IMG/VR virus record: IMGVR_UViG_3300048834_001088
Location: 1 to 24,375 of that record
Length of the DNA: 24,375 bases
Source of the DNA: a virus
Direction: 5' to 3' (one strand)
The translations under genes and the position numbers were made by a program. Positions 1-9,028 of the stretch are shown piece after piece (position 1 is the first letter of the stretch; each line of letters begins with the position of its first letter). The notes under the pieces were generated by a model that saw nothing but the letters and a program-made list of their open reading frames with translations, was not told the DNA's origin and made no database searches.

Positions 1-2333
1 TGTTGGAGCAGTCGAACGCCTCCGAAGCGAAACTGATCAAGGAGACCACGCAGCTGCTGGTGGATTCGGTGCAGCAGCAGTCCGATCTGCGCGCCCAGGC
101 GCTCACCGAGACGCTCCGGCTGATCGAGCAAGAGGGCCAGGCGCGTCGGTTTGCCGCGCAACGCCAGGCGGAGACCGACGAAGCGCGCCGCGCTGCGACC
201 TTGCGCGTCGACAACGAGATCCTGGCCGCCAAGCAGCAGGCGCTCGCGCAGGCTGCTGCCGACTATGTGCGCCATGTCGACGCGCTCAATGCCGAAGCCA
301 ATCGCCATCTGGCCGAGATTCGGCGCATCGAGGACGAGAAGCGCGCGCTGTCGCAAACCACTGAGGACCGGATCCGCGAACTGCGCCGTTCGACGATGGG
401 CGAGTACCAGGCCTATCAGGACAAGTTGACGCAGGTCGCCGAGCTGCAGCGCAAGGCGCGGGCTGCGATCTCGGAGGGCGAGTTCGAACTGGCGATCCAG
501 TACGCCAAACAGGCCCAGGATCTGGCCGCTCAGACCGCCAAGGCGGTCAAGGATGGCGATGCAACCATCGTCTCGCAGAAGCAGGCGGTGAAGGCCGCCA
601 TCGATGCGATGCGCGAGAGCGAACAACTGGCGATTCAGGCCCTCGAAGGCGAGGGTCGCGCGCACCAGAAAGCCGCCAGCGAGGCGACTTCCGCCCGAAG
701 TCAGATCGAGACCGCGCTGCGCGGCACCCAGGCGCAGATCGAGCAGATTCAGGCGCAACTGGAGACCGGGCTGAAGTTCGCCATCGATGTCGACAGCAGC
801 AAGCTCGACGCCGCATTGAGCCAACTCGAGGAGGCGCTGCGCGAGAAGGCGTACCTGGTGCGTATCGACGCCGACCTCAAGGCGGCCCATGCGCAACTGC
901 GCGATCTCGAAGCGCAACTGAAGGACGGCAAGACGCTGCTGGTCAATGCCGATATCAGTCGCGCCAAGTCAGCGCTGGAAACGCTGCAGACCTATGCCGA
1001 TCGCACCGGGCAGATCGACCTGAAAGTCGCCACCGAGAAGGCACAGACCTCGTTACGCTTGGTCGACAGCCAGATCCGCGCCCTGGATCAGATCCGTACC
1101 GAGTCACAACACGCGATCAGCACCAACGCCAACCAGGCCCGGCGCGAGATCCAGTCGCTCGACGGCATCAACACCAGTTCGACGCACACCATCTACGTGA
1201 AACGGGTCGAACAGAATGCGTCGGGTGGCTTGGTTGGGTCGGGAGTGACGGCTCCGCGCGGCTACGCGAAAGGCGGCTCCGTATTGTCCTTCTCCCGCAT
1301 GAAGTCGGGCGTGGTTCCCGGGTCGGGCGATGGCGACACCGTGCCGCGTGCGCTGGAGGCCGGCGCATTCGTGATCCGCAAGGCCGCTGTGCGCAAGTAC
1401 GGCGCTGAGACGCTGCGCAAGCTGGCTGGCGTCGCGCGCTTTGCAACGGGTGGGTCGGTGCCGAGCAGTTCGCCGGGATCTTGGTCGTCGAGTCCCGCCG
1501 GCGCGAGTCCCGTGGGCTCGCCCAGCCCGACGCCGCCGAAACGTAAACCGGTGGCTGCGACGGATAAGGTCAATCGTGATGTGTCCGAGGCATTGAAACT
1601 GATCGAACTCGGTCTGCAGGGCGCGAGGATCGGTCGGGCGCATATGGAGCGGATGAACTGGAGGCTGCCGATCGGCACCCAGAGCCTGAGAACCGATCCG
1701 ATCGACATTCAGGCATTCCACGACCGCGACTATCTCCAGCGCCTGCTGCGAGTCCGCAAGCTGACCAGCCTGGAGTCAGGCTCGGTCGACACGATCAAGG
1801 GACGCTGGCGCACAGCGATGGCGCAGGCGCAGGTCGCCGGCGTGGATCTCGAGCGCCAACTGATGGAGTACATCGAACGCGAGACCGAGCGGCAGATTTA
1901 CTTCGCTCGTGGTGGACTGGCCAAATCGGACACCGTGCCGGCGATGCTGACGCCCGGCGAGTACGTGGTCAGCCGTGAGGCCGTCAAACGACTGGGCGCT
2001 GGGTTCTTCGCTGCGATCAACGCCATGAAGGCACCGGCGAAAGCAGTCGCCACGAAGATCCAGGGGTTTGCTCGTGGCGGGCTGGTCAGTCCCAACGCGT
2101 CGACGCGGGTAGCGACGGTGCTGCGCAACATGCCGACCGATTTCGACGATCTGGCAGCGCCAGGCTTGCGTGCGCGCCGTTCACCGCGGCTCGACTGGAA
2201 CGACGCGCCGCCGCCCAGCAAGACCATTCGTGTCGAACTGGCGAGCGGAGCACGCAAGGTCAACGCGACGATCCCCGCGCGCGACGAGTCGCGATTGCTG
2301 GACCTGCTGCGCGAAGCGCAATCCCGAAGCTGA
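1..2333 (+). CDS. Phage tail tape measure protein, 5' end cut by the window
   Basis: The frame is open to the left edge. The TTG at position 3 has no visible ribosome binding site, so the gene almost certainly starts upstream; about 776 residues are visible. The N-terminal ~250 residues are long charged, Ala/Gln/Glu-rich helices typical of a coiled-coil tape measure. Residues ~259-350 hold four degenerate ~25-29-residue units, each a short beta-like stretch (FAIDVD, YLVRID, LLVNAD, IDLKVA) followed by a helix. The C-terminal third carries the glycine-rich signature common in siphophage tape measures: YAKGGSV...DTVP..LEAG.FVI at ~421-460, then FARGGL...DTVPAMLTPGEYVV at ~634-660, and a third GFARGGL near 688. 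Tape measure proteins set tail length and are ejected with the DNA. The next gene starts 3 nt after the stop, which fits a tail operon. The identification is from composition and signature, not from an alignment. Confidence 0.88.
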   Translation, partial: LEQSNASEAKLIKETTQLLVDSVQQQSDLRAQALTETLRLIEQEGQARRFAAQRQAETDEARRAATLRVDNEILAAKQQALAQAAADYVRHVDALNAEANRHLAEIRRIEDEKRALSQTTEDRIRELRRSTMGEYQAYQDKLTQVAELQRKARAAISEGEFELAIQYAKQAQDLAAQTAKAVKDGDATIVSQKQAVKAAIDAMRESEQLAIQALEGEGRAHQKAASEATSARSQIETALRGTQAQIEQIQAQLETGLKFAIDVDSSKLDAALSQLEEALREKAYLVRIDADLKAAHAQLRDLEAQLKDGKTLLVNADISRAKSALETLQTYADRTGQIDLKVATEKAQTSLRLVDSQIRALDQIRTESQHAISTNANQARREIQSLDGINTSSTHTIYVKRVEQNASGGLVGSGVTAPRGYAKGGSVLSFSRMKSGVVPGSGDGDTVPRALEAGAFVIRKAAVRKYGAETLRKLAGVARFATGGSVPSSSPGSWSSSPAGASPVGSPSPTPPKRKPVAATDKVNRDVSEALKLIELGLQGARIGRAHMERMNWRLPIGTQSLRTDPIDIQAFHDRDYLQRLLRVRKLTSLESGSVDTIKGRWRTAMAQAQVAGVDLERQLMEYIERETERQIYFARGGLAKSDTVPAMLTPGEYVVSREAVKRLGAGFFAAINAMKAPAKAVATKIQGFARGGLVSPNASTRVATVLRNMPTDFDDLAAPGLRARRSPRLDWNDAPPPSKTIRVELASGARKVNATIPARDESRLLDLLREAQSRS

Positions 2334-2336
2334 CCC

Positions 2337-2744
2337 ATGGAACTGCGCCAACTCTCATCCGGCCAGACACTGACTCTGCCGGACGATCTGCTGTGGGCCG
2401 ATGAGCACGCATGGACGCCGGCGGTTGCGTCGACCACCTATCTGATCACTGGCGCGCTGCTGGTGCAGTCGGCGACCCGGCAAGCCGGGCGGCCGATCAC
2501 GCTGGTTGGCCCCAGCGACATGGCTTGGGTCACGCGCGCCACCGTGGCCACGCTGCATGAGTGGGCGGCGTTGCCCCTGACGCTCGACGATGGACGATTC
2601 GAGTTGCGGTTGCAGGATGACCGCACGTTCGAGGTGGCGTTCCGGCACGCCGACCTTTGCGTCGACGCCGAGCCCGTGCTGGGTTTCCCGGCGCGATCCG
2701 ACGCGGACCGCTACCGATTGACGCTGCGCTTCCTGCAACTCTGA
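2337..2744 (+). CDS. Small phage tail protein (135 aa), function unknown
   Basis: This 135-residue ORF starts with ATG three bases after the tape measure stop and ends 16 nt before the next gene, so it is almost certainly cotranscribed with both. It has no signal peptide or membrane segment. The sequence alternates hydrophobic and polar residues and is rich in Thr, Leu and Asp, which suggests a compact beta-rich fold. No strong Shine-Dalgarno is visible, so translational coupling to the tape measure gene is likely. In siphophages the gene after the tape measure often encodes a distal tail or tail-tip component, so a minor tail protein is the best inference. I do not recognise a named family. 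Confidence 0.7.
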   Translation: MELRQLSSGQTLTLPDDLLWADEHAWTPAVASTTYLITGALLVQSATRQAGRPITLVGPSDMAWVTRATVATLHEWAALPLTLDDGRFELRLQDDRTFEVAFRHADLCVDAEPVLGFPARSDADRYRLTLRFLQL

Positions 2745-2760
2745 CACCCACAGGATCCTC

Positions 2761-5700
2761 ATGCCCATTCTCGTAGGCGACGTGAAGCTCGTTGCCAGCC
2801 AAGTCATGGACGATGTTGCCGAAGGCGGCGGCGCACCCACCTCGACCGTCATCGTCGATGGCGCGAGCAACTCGCTGTTCAACGACATCTCGGAGATGGA
2901 CCGCGCCGGTGGTCGCGTCAACCTGCGCAAGGTGTTCGCCAGCATCCAGACCAACACCACGGACACGTATCTGGGCGGCAACGTCATCGTGGCCGAAGCG
3001 CCGAGCGATCCGCGCGTCGCGGTCACGATCTTCTCGACCGACGAGGTCTTCGACCGTCGCACCAACGCACGCGACCGCATCGAGGCCTACCTCAACAAGG
3101 GCTCGCTGTGGAACGGCTATCTGCTGGAGAACCACATCACCGGCCAGCGCAGCATCCAGTTGTTTCAGCGTGTCGGCGCCGAGTTGCCGGCCATCGGCAA
3201 GACCCTGTACCTGGTCGCCAACGAGGGACTGGCGAACGAGTTTGCGCAGTACATCCGTGTCACCCGCGTGGCGTCTGAAACTCGAACCTTCAGCTACGGC
3301 TCGGGCAGTGGCATCGTCGACTACGAGGCGGTGGTCGTCACCTGCGATCTGTCGGACGCGCTGCGCTTCGATTTCCCCGGCTCCCCGCCGGACCGTCTGT
3401 TCACGATGGTGGCGGGCAAGACCAAAACACGTGACACCGTCGTCGCCGATGCCGCCAAGTACTGCGGCGTGGTCAAGACTACCCAGCCGATCGCCATCGG
3501 CGATGTCGCGGCCAGCGTCAGCAGCATCTTCACCCAATTGGTGCCCTCGGCCCAGACCGAAACGCCGCTGCTCGACCTGACCGCAGGCGGCACCTCCGAA
3601 GCCCTGGTCGAGTCCGCGAACGGCACGGTCAGCTACACGACCTCGGTGGGTTTCAGCGCCGCCACGATCCTGTCGGTCGGCAACGCGATCCAACCCGGAA
3701 CCCTGTCGATCAGCGTCAGCGGCGCGACGTTGACCGACAACGGTGGCCAGTTGATGGCTGGCGCCACGGTCATCGGCACGGTGAACTACGCGCGCGGCCA
3801 GGTGGCGATGGCCACCAGCGCGCCGAACTACGCCGGCAACAAGACCATCACCTTCCGCCCGGCCGCTGCGCCGATCCGCGTTGCGGACACCGCTGGCGTG
3901 CGCGTCGACATCGAGAACCGCGCCTACAACTACGTGCTCACGATCCTTCCCAGTCCCGCGCCCGGCACCCTGCAGGTGAGCTATCGCGCGCAGGGCAAGT
4001 GGTACGACCTGCGCGACAACAGCGCTGGTGTGCTCAAGGGCAGCAGCCCGGAGTACGGGGTCGGCACGGTGAACTACGGTTCCGGCACCGTCGCCGTGAC
4101 GGTGGGCGCGTTGCCCGATGTGGGCAGTGAGATCGTCTACGCGTGGGGCGGCAAGGCGAACTACTTCAACCGATCCGACCAGACCATCGCGCCACCGGCA
4201 GTGACACTGCAGCTGGCGCAGGCTGGCATCACGCCGCAGTCCGTGACCATCACCTGGAACGACGGCGCGCCGCGCACCGCCACCGACGATGGCGCAGGAC
4301 GCATCACCGGCGCGGCGACCGGCACCATCCACTATCAGTCCGGCTTGATCCAACTGACGCCGACCGCGCTGCCGGCCGGTGGTCAGACTTACAACGTCGC
4401 TTACACCTGGGGTTCGCCGACCGAGGAGGAGTTCCACGCGCCGATGCGCGATGGCACTGGTCGCATCGACGTCGAAGTGGAATTCGACGGCCTGATCCCG
4501 GGCACGGTCGAACTGGAGTGGAACCTGCTGATCGAGACCTTCGACTACATCTCGACCACACCGGCCGAACTGCAACTGGTACGCCCGGTCGATCCGATCA
4601 AGATCGTCAGGGACGACCGCAACGGCAACCTGAAGGACACGCAGGGGCTGGCCTTCGGTACCGTGAACTACGCCACCGGCGTCGTCCGCTTCCTGCCCGA
4701 CACCACCGTGCGCATTCCGGTCGCGCGCTACTTGGTGACGCAGATCGGAATGACGCGCATCGCCGACGGCACCCTCGTTCCGGTCTATCGCAACGTGTTC
4801 TCGCACTGGGAGTACATCACCGCGGGCGCGGCGATGCCCATCGATGAGTCGGCCTGGGCCAAGGTGCGCTACCGCGCGGCAGGCACCTCGAACAGCGTCA
4901 CCCAACCGTTCACCGCCAACGGCCTGGCGCTCGATCTCACCCCGAGCTTCGCCGAACCCATCGTCCCCGGCAGTGTCGGATTCACGCTCGGCGGCAAGAC
5001 TTACTTCGACCGTCTGGGCAGCCTCTATTACGATCTGAACCCGGTCAACGGCGCGGCGACACTTGCGGGCGCCATCAACTACGCCACCGGCGCCGTGACG
5101 CTCACCGCCTGGGTGCCTGCCCAGAGCCCCACGGTCGCGCTGCGCTCGCTGCTGACCAGTCTCGATGGCACACCGGTCGATGAGGTCACCTTCCGCATTC
5201 CGGCCTCGCCGGTGCGACCGTCGAGCCTGCAACTGCTGGCCACGCGGCTGACCGGCGGCACCATCAATGTCAGCGCCGACAACCACGGGATCATCGCGGG
5301 CGCAGGCATCACCGGCGCCATCGACTACGAGACCGGCGTCGTGCGCGCGCGGTTCGGGTCATGGGTGATCGCCGCAGGCAACGAGGACGAGATCTGGTTC
5401 GATCCTGATGCGGTCGTCGTGCTCGACGGCGTGGCCAAGGTGTTCAAGCCGGCGCCGGTGTTCGCCGACACCATCAAGTACAACGCGGTCGCGTACTCCT
5501 ATCTGCCGCTCGATGCCGATCTGATCGGTCTTGATCCGGTCCGCTTGCCCCAGGACGGGCGCGTGCCGATCTTTCGGATGGGCGATTTCGCGGTGATCGG
5601 ACATACCGAGACGGTCGGCCCGTTCACCGCGAGCGCCGGCCAGGTCATCGACTGCGACCGGGTGCGCCTCTCGCGCGTGCGCGTGCTCGATGCCAACGGG

Positions 5701-6366
5701 GTGGTCATCACCGCCGGATACACGGTGGACCTGGAAGCAGGACGGGTGACGTTCACGAGCGTCACCGGCCTCGCTCAGCCAGTCACGGTCGAGCACCGCG
5801 TCGAAGACATGGCGCAGGTATCGGACGTGCAGATCTCAGGGCGCCTGGCGTTCACCCGGCAGATCACGCACGACTATCCGACCGGCTCGCGCATTTCCTC
5901 CGCGCTGGTCTCGGGCGATTTGCGCGCCTACGTGTCGACGCTGTTCGATCAGGCGACGTGGAACGGCGCGTTCACCGACGCTCTGACCGGTAACGCTGCC
6001 ACCGCGACGTTCAACGATGTGCTGGCGCCGATCACGGTGACGAACGCCGGTGCCATCACCGAACGCTGGGCCGTCCAGTTCACCAACACCACGGCGTTTC
6101 AGGTCATCGGCGAACACGTCGGCGTGATCGCCACCGGCACCACAGCCAACGATCTCGCGCCGATCAATCCAGCGACGGCGAAACCCTACTTCACGCTGCG
6201 CGCCCTCGGCTGGGGCTCGGGCTGGGCCGCCGGCAACGTGCTGCGCTTCAACACCATCGGCGCGCTGTTCCCGGTGTGGGTCGTGCGCACCATCCAGCAA
6301 GGTCCGGAAACGGTCACCCGCGATGCCTTCACCTTGCTGGTGCGCGGCGACGTGGATCGACCCTGA
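2761..6366 (+). CDS. Large phage tail/baseplate protein with repeated beta modules (1201 aa)
   Basis: The ATG at 2761 follows AGGA at 2752-2755 with good spacing. The protein has no signal peptide or membrane span. The N-terminal ~280 residues look like one globular unit. From about residue 311 to 870 there are at least six copies of a module of roughly 60 residues or more. Each opens with P-[GSQ]-[TSV]-[LV] and closes with G-[TA]-[VI]-[NDH]-Y-x-[TSG]-G-x-[VI]. The closing motif is seen as GTVNYARG (~339), GTVNYGSG (~435), GTIHYQSG (~521), GTVNYATG (~634), GAINYATG (~771) and GAIDYETG (~853). Such tandem beta modules are usual in tail-tip or baseplate structural proteins. The ~330 residues after them have no recognised motif. 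It is the largest structural gene of the operon. A central hub, baseplate or fibre-like role is an inference from position and repeats. Confidence 0.75.
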   Translation: MPILVGDVKLVASQVMDDVAEGGGAPTSTVIVDGASNSLFNDISEMDRAGGRVNLRKVFASIQTNTTDTYLGGNVIVAEAPSDPRVAVTIFSTDEVFDRRTNARDRIEAYLNKGSLWNGYLLENHITGQRSIQLFQRVGAELPAIGKTLYLVANEGLANEFAQYIRVTRVASETRTFSYGSGSGIVDYEAVVVTCDLSDALRFDFPGSPPDRLFTMVAGKTKTRDTVVADAAKYCGVVKTTQPIAIGDVAASVSSIFTQLVPSAQTETPLLDLTAGGTSEALVESANGTVSYTTSVGFSAATILSVGNAIQPGTLSISVSGATLTDNGGQLMAGATVIGTVNYARGQVAMATSAPNYAGNKTITFRPAAAPIRVADTAGVRVDIENRAYNYVLTILPSPAPGTLQVSYRAQGKWYDLRDNSAGVLKGSSPEYGVGTVNYGSGTVAVTVGALPDVGSEIVYAWGGKANYFNRSDQTIAPPAVTLQLAQAGITPQSVTITWNDGAPRTATDDGAGRITGAATGTIHYQSGLIQLTPTALPAGGQTYNVAYTWGSPTEEEFHAPMRDGTGRIDVEVEFDGLIPGTVELEWNLLIETFDYISTTPAELQLVRPVDPIKIVRDDRNGNLKDTQGLAFGTVNYATGVVRFLPDTTVRIPVARYLVTQIGMTRIADGTLVPVYRNVFSHWEYITAGAAMPIDESAWAKVRYRAAGTSNSVTQPFTANGLALDLTPSFAEPIVPGSVGFTLGGKTYFDRLGSLYYDLNPVNGAATLAGAINYATGAVTLTAWVPAQSPTVALRSLLTSLDGTPVDEVTFRIPASPVRPSSLQLLATRLTGGTINVSADNHGIIAGAGITGAIDYETGVVRARFGSWVIAAGNEDEIWFDPDAVVVLDGVAKVFKPAPVFADTIKYNAVAYSYLPLDADLIGLDPVRLPQDGRVPIFRMGDFAVIGHTETVGPFTASAGQVIDCDRVRLSRVRVLDANGVVITAGYTVDLEAGRVTFTSVTGLAQPVTVEHRVEDMAQVSDVQISGRLAFTRQITHDYPTGSRISSALVSGDLRAYVSTLFDQATWNGAFTDALTGNAATATFNDVLAPITVTNAGAITERWAVQFTNTTAFQVIGEHVGVIATGTTANDLAPINPATAKPYFTLRALGWGSGWAAGNVLRFNTIGALFPVWVVRTIQQGPETVTRDAFTLLVRGDVDRP

Positions 6367-6395
6367 CCGGTCATCGAATTTCAGGAGTCCGATTC

Positions 6396-7661
6396 GTGAG
6401 CAACAAGGTCAAATGGATGCACAACAGCATGGCGGGCGCCCCGGTGCTGACCAACAACTGGGGCAGCCTGACGGCGCTGCTCGACGCATTGCTCGTCAAC
6501 GGCTTCAATCTGAAACCCGTGCTCGAGCTGACGCGCGATGGCACCACCGCCACGGCGACGATGAGCTCAGGCCACGGCTTTCGGGTCGATCAAGTGGTGC
6601 GCATCGAAGGCTGCGAGGAGCCGGAGTACAACGGCGACTTCACGATCACCGCCGTCACGGCAAGCAGCATCAGTTTCAGCGTTTCGGGCGAGCCCGCATC
6701 GCCCGCGACCACGGTGCTCGGCATCACCGCCAAGATCGCGCCGCTGGGATTGGAGATCGCCTTCACGGGTCAGAACAAGCGCGCCTATCGCAGCCCAAAT
6801 CCGCTCTCGAACCGACCGTTTCTGCGTGTCGACGACAGCTTGCCCACGGGATACGCCACCACCTGGGCGAAGTTCGGACGAGTGACGTTGGCCGAGGACA
6901 TGATCGACATCGATACCTTCGTCGGTGCGCGTGCACCGTTCGATCCGGCGTCCCCGAATGCCAACGAACTGCCCTCCGGCAGCGGTGCGTCGATGTACTC
7001 GGGTTGGTTCAAGTGGTACTTCGCCCGCAACAACACCGCCGAAAACTACGGCGAACCCGGCGCGGGTGCGCGCAGTTGGGTGCTGGTCGGCGACGACCGC
7101 GGATTCTTCCTCGCCTGCGCTTCCGGCTTTGGTGGGGATCGCCGCGTGCTCTACACCTTTACCGACTTCGACAGCTACAAGCCGGGCGATAACTACGCGT
7201 CCTTCCTGACCGCATCGGATCGCTACCAGACCGTTGGTGCGTGGCCGATCAGCTATCCGAGTGAGGAGTGCTATTCAGCACACTCGCTGCAAACTACCGG
7301 CAAGATTTGCATGCGCGACTACACCCAGGTCGGCGGCAACGTGCGCCTGGGCCTGTTGTCGTTGAACGACGGCAACAACCAGAACGTCTCCGGGCGCTCA
7401 GGTCACATCCCGTTCCCGAATGGTCCCGACTACGGCCTGATCCTGCATCCGATCTATCTGCGCGAAGGCAGCGGACACCTGCGCGGGTTTCTGCCCGGTA
7501 TGTACTGGATCCACCAGAACCAGCCTTACCCGCATATGACGCTGATCGAACAGGTCTTGGGTTACCCCGGGCGCAAGTTCCTCATCGTGACGATGGATTA
7601 CGCCCACGAGGGCAACACCAGCGGGTTCGCGTTCGACATCACGGGGCCATGGAGGCCCTGA
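6396..7661 (+). CDS. Phage tail structural protein (421 aa)
   Basis: I start this gene at GTG 6396, not at the in-frame ATG 6276. The GTG has AGGAG at 6383-6387 with an 8-nt spacer and lies just after the upstream stop, whereas the ATG would overlap the previous gene by 90 nt. The product is 421 residues. The first ~110 residues contain a motif familiar from phage tail proteins: GHGFRVDQVVRIEG, then YNGDFTITAV and a Ser/Pro-rich turn SGEPASPAT. This resembles a small beta-barrel decoration domain. The remainder is rich in aromatics, Gly and Asn, as in beta-structured virion proteins. There is no signal peptide or membrane helix. It is followed after 3 nt by the next tail gene. The exact role in the tail is unknown. 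Confidence 0.7.
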   Translation: MSNKVKWMHNSMAGAPVLTNNWGSLTALLDALLVNGFNLKPVLELTRDGTTATATMSSGHGFRVDQVVRIEGCEEPEYNGDFTITAVTASSISFSVSGEPASPATTVLGITAKIAPLGLEIAFTGQNKRAYRSPNPLSNRPFLRVDDSLPTGYATTWAKFGRVTLAEDMIDIDTFVGARAPFDPASPNANELPSGSGASMYSGWFKWYFARNNTAENYGEPGAGARSWVLVGDDRGFFLACASGFGGDRRVLYTFTDFDSYKPGDNYASFLTASDRYQTVGAWPISYPSEECYSAHSLQTTGKICMRDYTQVGGNVRLGLLSLNDGNNQNVSGRSGHIPFPNGPDYGLILHPIYLREGSGHLRGFLPGMYWIHQNQPYPHMTLIEQVLGYPGRKFLIVTMDYAHEGNTSGFAFDITGPWRP

Positions 7662-7664
7662 TCC

Positions 7665-8636
7665 GTGGCTTATCCCCTGGATGAGAGCTTCGATACTGGC
7701 ATTCCTGCGGGCTTTGCCAGCAATGGCGGGGCCGGTGGCATCACCGCCACGTGGAACGAAGGCGCGCAAGCGGTCGATCTGGTGTTCACGCACGCACAGA
7801 ACTTCTGGCGCATCGATGCGGCCGAGGTCGCGGAGAACTTCTGGTTCGAGATCGATGCCGAAGTCGCGGCGGTGACCTACAGCTCGACGTGCTTTGGGTT
7901 CTGGCTGTGGACCGGATCGGGCAGGTACCAGGGCCACCGTCTGACCGTTTGGCAGCAGCAGTGGCAGCACAGCTTCTGGGATGCCGACGGCAACCAGTAC
8001 GAACAGGTCGCGCACGCGCCGGCGCCGTGGGCACTGGCCGGTGTTCGCCGCACGCTTCGCATCGACGTGAAGCGCGGCGTCGACGGCGTCTGGCAGTACC
8101 GCATCAGCGATGGCGGTGCGGTCATCTGGGAGGGCTACAAGCGCCATTACGCCAGCTTCCGGCCGAGCATCTATGGCTATGGCCTCACCCTGCGCGTGCA
8201 TCGTGTCGCCGGTGGCATGCCGAGTGCGTTGCCAGACGCACCGCAGGCGCAATTTCGGGGATTTCCTGCCGTTCTCGGACGCACACAGCCCGTGCCGGAT
8301 CTCGCCGCCTTGCTGCGGTTCTCGCATCGCGCATTCCATCGTCTGGCCGGCACGCGCAATCACTATTACGCCGGCGATCACCACATCACCGGCACGGTCA
8401 AAGAGAAGGACCTGCCGGAAGACCGTCCGGTCTCGCGCCGAGTCCTGCTGTTCGATGAGCGCACCTACGCCGTCGTGCGCGAGACCTGGAGCGACGCGGT
8501 CACCGGTGTCTATCGATTCGACCGGATCAGCGAGGTGCCGCGCTACGTCGTGATCGCTTACGACCACAAGCACAACTTCCGTGCGGTGATCGCCGACAAC
8601 CTGCGCGCCGAACCGATGACGGAAGCCCCGGCGTGA
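7665..8636 (+). CDS. Phage tail protein with lectin-like N-terminus and a C-terminal beta domain (323 aa)
   Basis: The gene starts at GTG 7665, with GGAGG at 7651-7655 inside the end of the upstream gene. Residues ~1-185 have the Trp/Tyr-rich alternating strands of a concanavalin/LamG-type beta sandwich (for example FWFEIDAEVAAV and TCFGFWLWTG). Residues ~240-320 contain a small beta domain often found in tail proteins: PVSRRVLLFDERT, then ETWSDAVTGVYRFD and VIAYDHKHNF, ending in IADNL. It recalls carboxypeptidase-regulatory-like folds. Such proteins may contact the host surface or decorate the tail tip. The stop overlaps the next start by 4 nt (GTGA), implying translational coupling. The domain assignments are from motif memory only. 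Confidence 0.7.
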   Translation: MAYPLDESFDTGIPAGFASNGGAGGITATWNEGAQAVDLVFTHAQNFWRIDAAEVAENFWFEIDAEVAAVTYSSTCFGFWLWTGSGRYQGHRLTVWQQQWQHSFWDADGNQYEQVAHAPAPWALAGVRRTLRIDVKRGVDGVWQYRISDGGAVIWEGYKRHYASFRPSIYGYGLTLRVHRVAGGMPSALPDAPQAQFRGFPAVLGRTQPVPDLAALLRFSHRAFHRLAGTRNHYYAGDHHITGTVKEKDLPEDRPVSRRVLLFDERTYAVVRETWSDAVTGVYRFDRISEVPRYVVIAYDHKHNFRAVIADNLRAEPMTEAPA

Positions 8637-9022
8637 TCCAGATCTCCAACGACCTCAACAACTACCGGTTGCAGGGCGTCATCACGTTTCTGGCGCTCGG
8701 CATCGAGCAGGCGCGCGCCCATCTCTACGCCGGCCCGCGTCCGAGCTTCGGCGCGCCGCCGCAGGGGCCGCTGCTGGCCTCCATCGTGCTGGATGAGCCG
8801 TTGGGCACGCTTGCCGATGGCGTTCTCGAGATCACACCGACCAACGAAGCGTTGATCCTGACCACGGGCGAGGTGACCTGGGCACGCATCGTCAATGGCA
8901 TGGGCGCGCTGGCCTGGGATTGCGACGCGTCCGATCTCAACGGGACCGGCGAGCTGCGCCTGCCGACCACGACCCTGTACGCGGGCGGCTACACCCGCAT
9001 CCTGACGGGTCTGCTGGGGTGA
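8633..9022 (+). CDS. Small phage tail protein (129 aa)
   Basis: The GTG start overlaps the previous stop as GTGA, so translation is probably coupled. The 129-residue product has no membrane segment. It shows a pattern I associate with conserved proteins of prophage tail operons: a hydrophobic segment LASIVLDEPLGTLADGVLEI, then a TGEVTWARIVNG strand, a CDASDLNGTGE turn and a terminal TTLYAGGYTRIL. These parts look like a beta-sandwich structural protein. Position between two larger tail genes supports a virion role. The specific function is unknown. Confidence 0.65.
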   Translation: MIQISNDLNNYRLQGVITFLALGIEQARAHLYAGPRPSFGAPPQGPLLASIVLDEPLGTLADGVLEITPTNEALILTTGEVTWARIVNGMGALAWDCDASDLNGTGELRLPTTTLYAGGYTRILTGLLG

Positions 9023-9028
9023 TCACCG

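Noticed and set aside
2530-5286. 918-codon open frame on the - strand opposite the 1201-aa tail gene
   Set aside because: It lies fully antisense to a well-supported tail gene. It is rich in Arg, Gly, Asp and His with no domain motif, and is the usual product of GC-rich third-codon bias.
6276-6395. Upstream ATG start for the 421-aa tail protein
   Set aside because: It would add 40 Arg/His-rich residues overlapping the previous gene, and lacks a ribosome binding site. GTG 6396 has AGGAG at the right distance.
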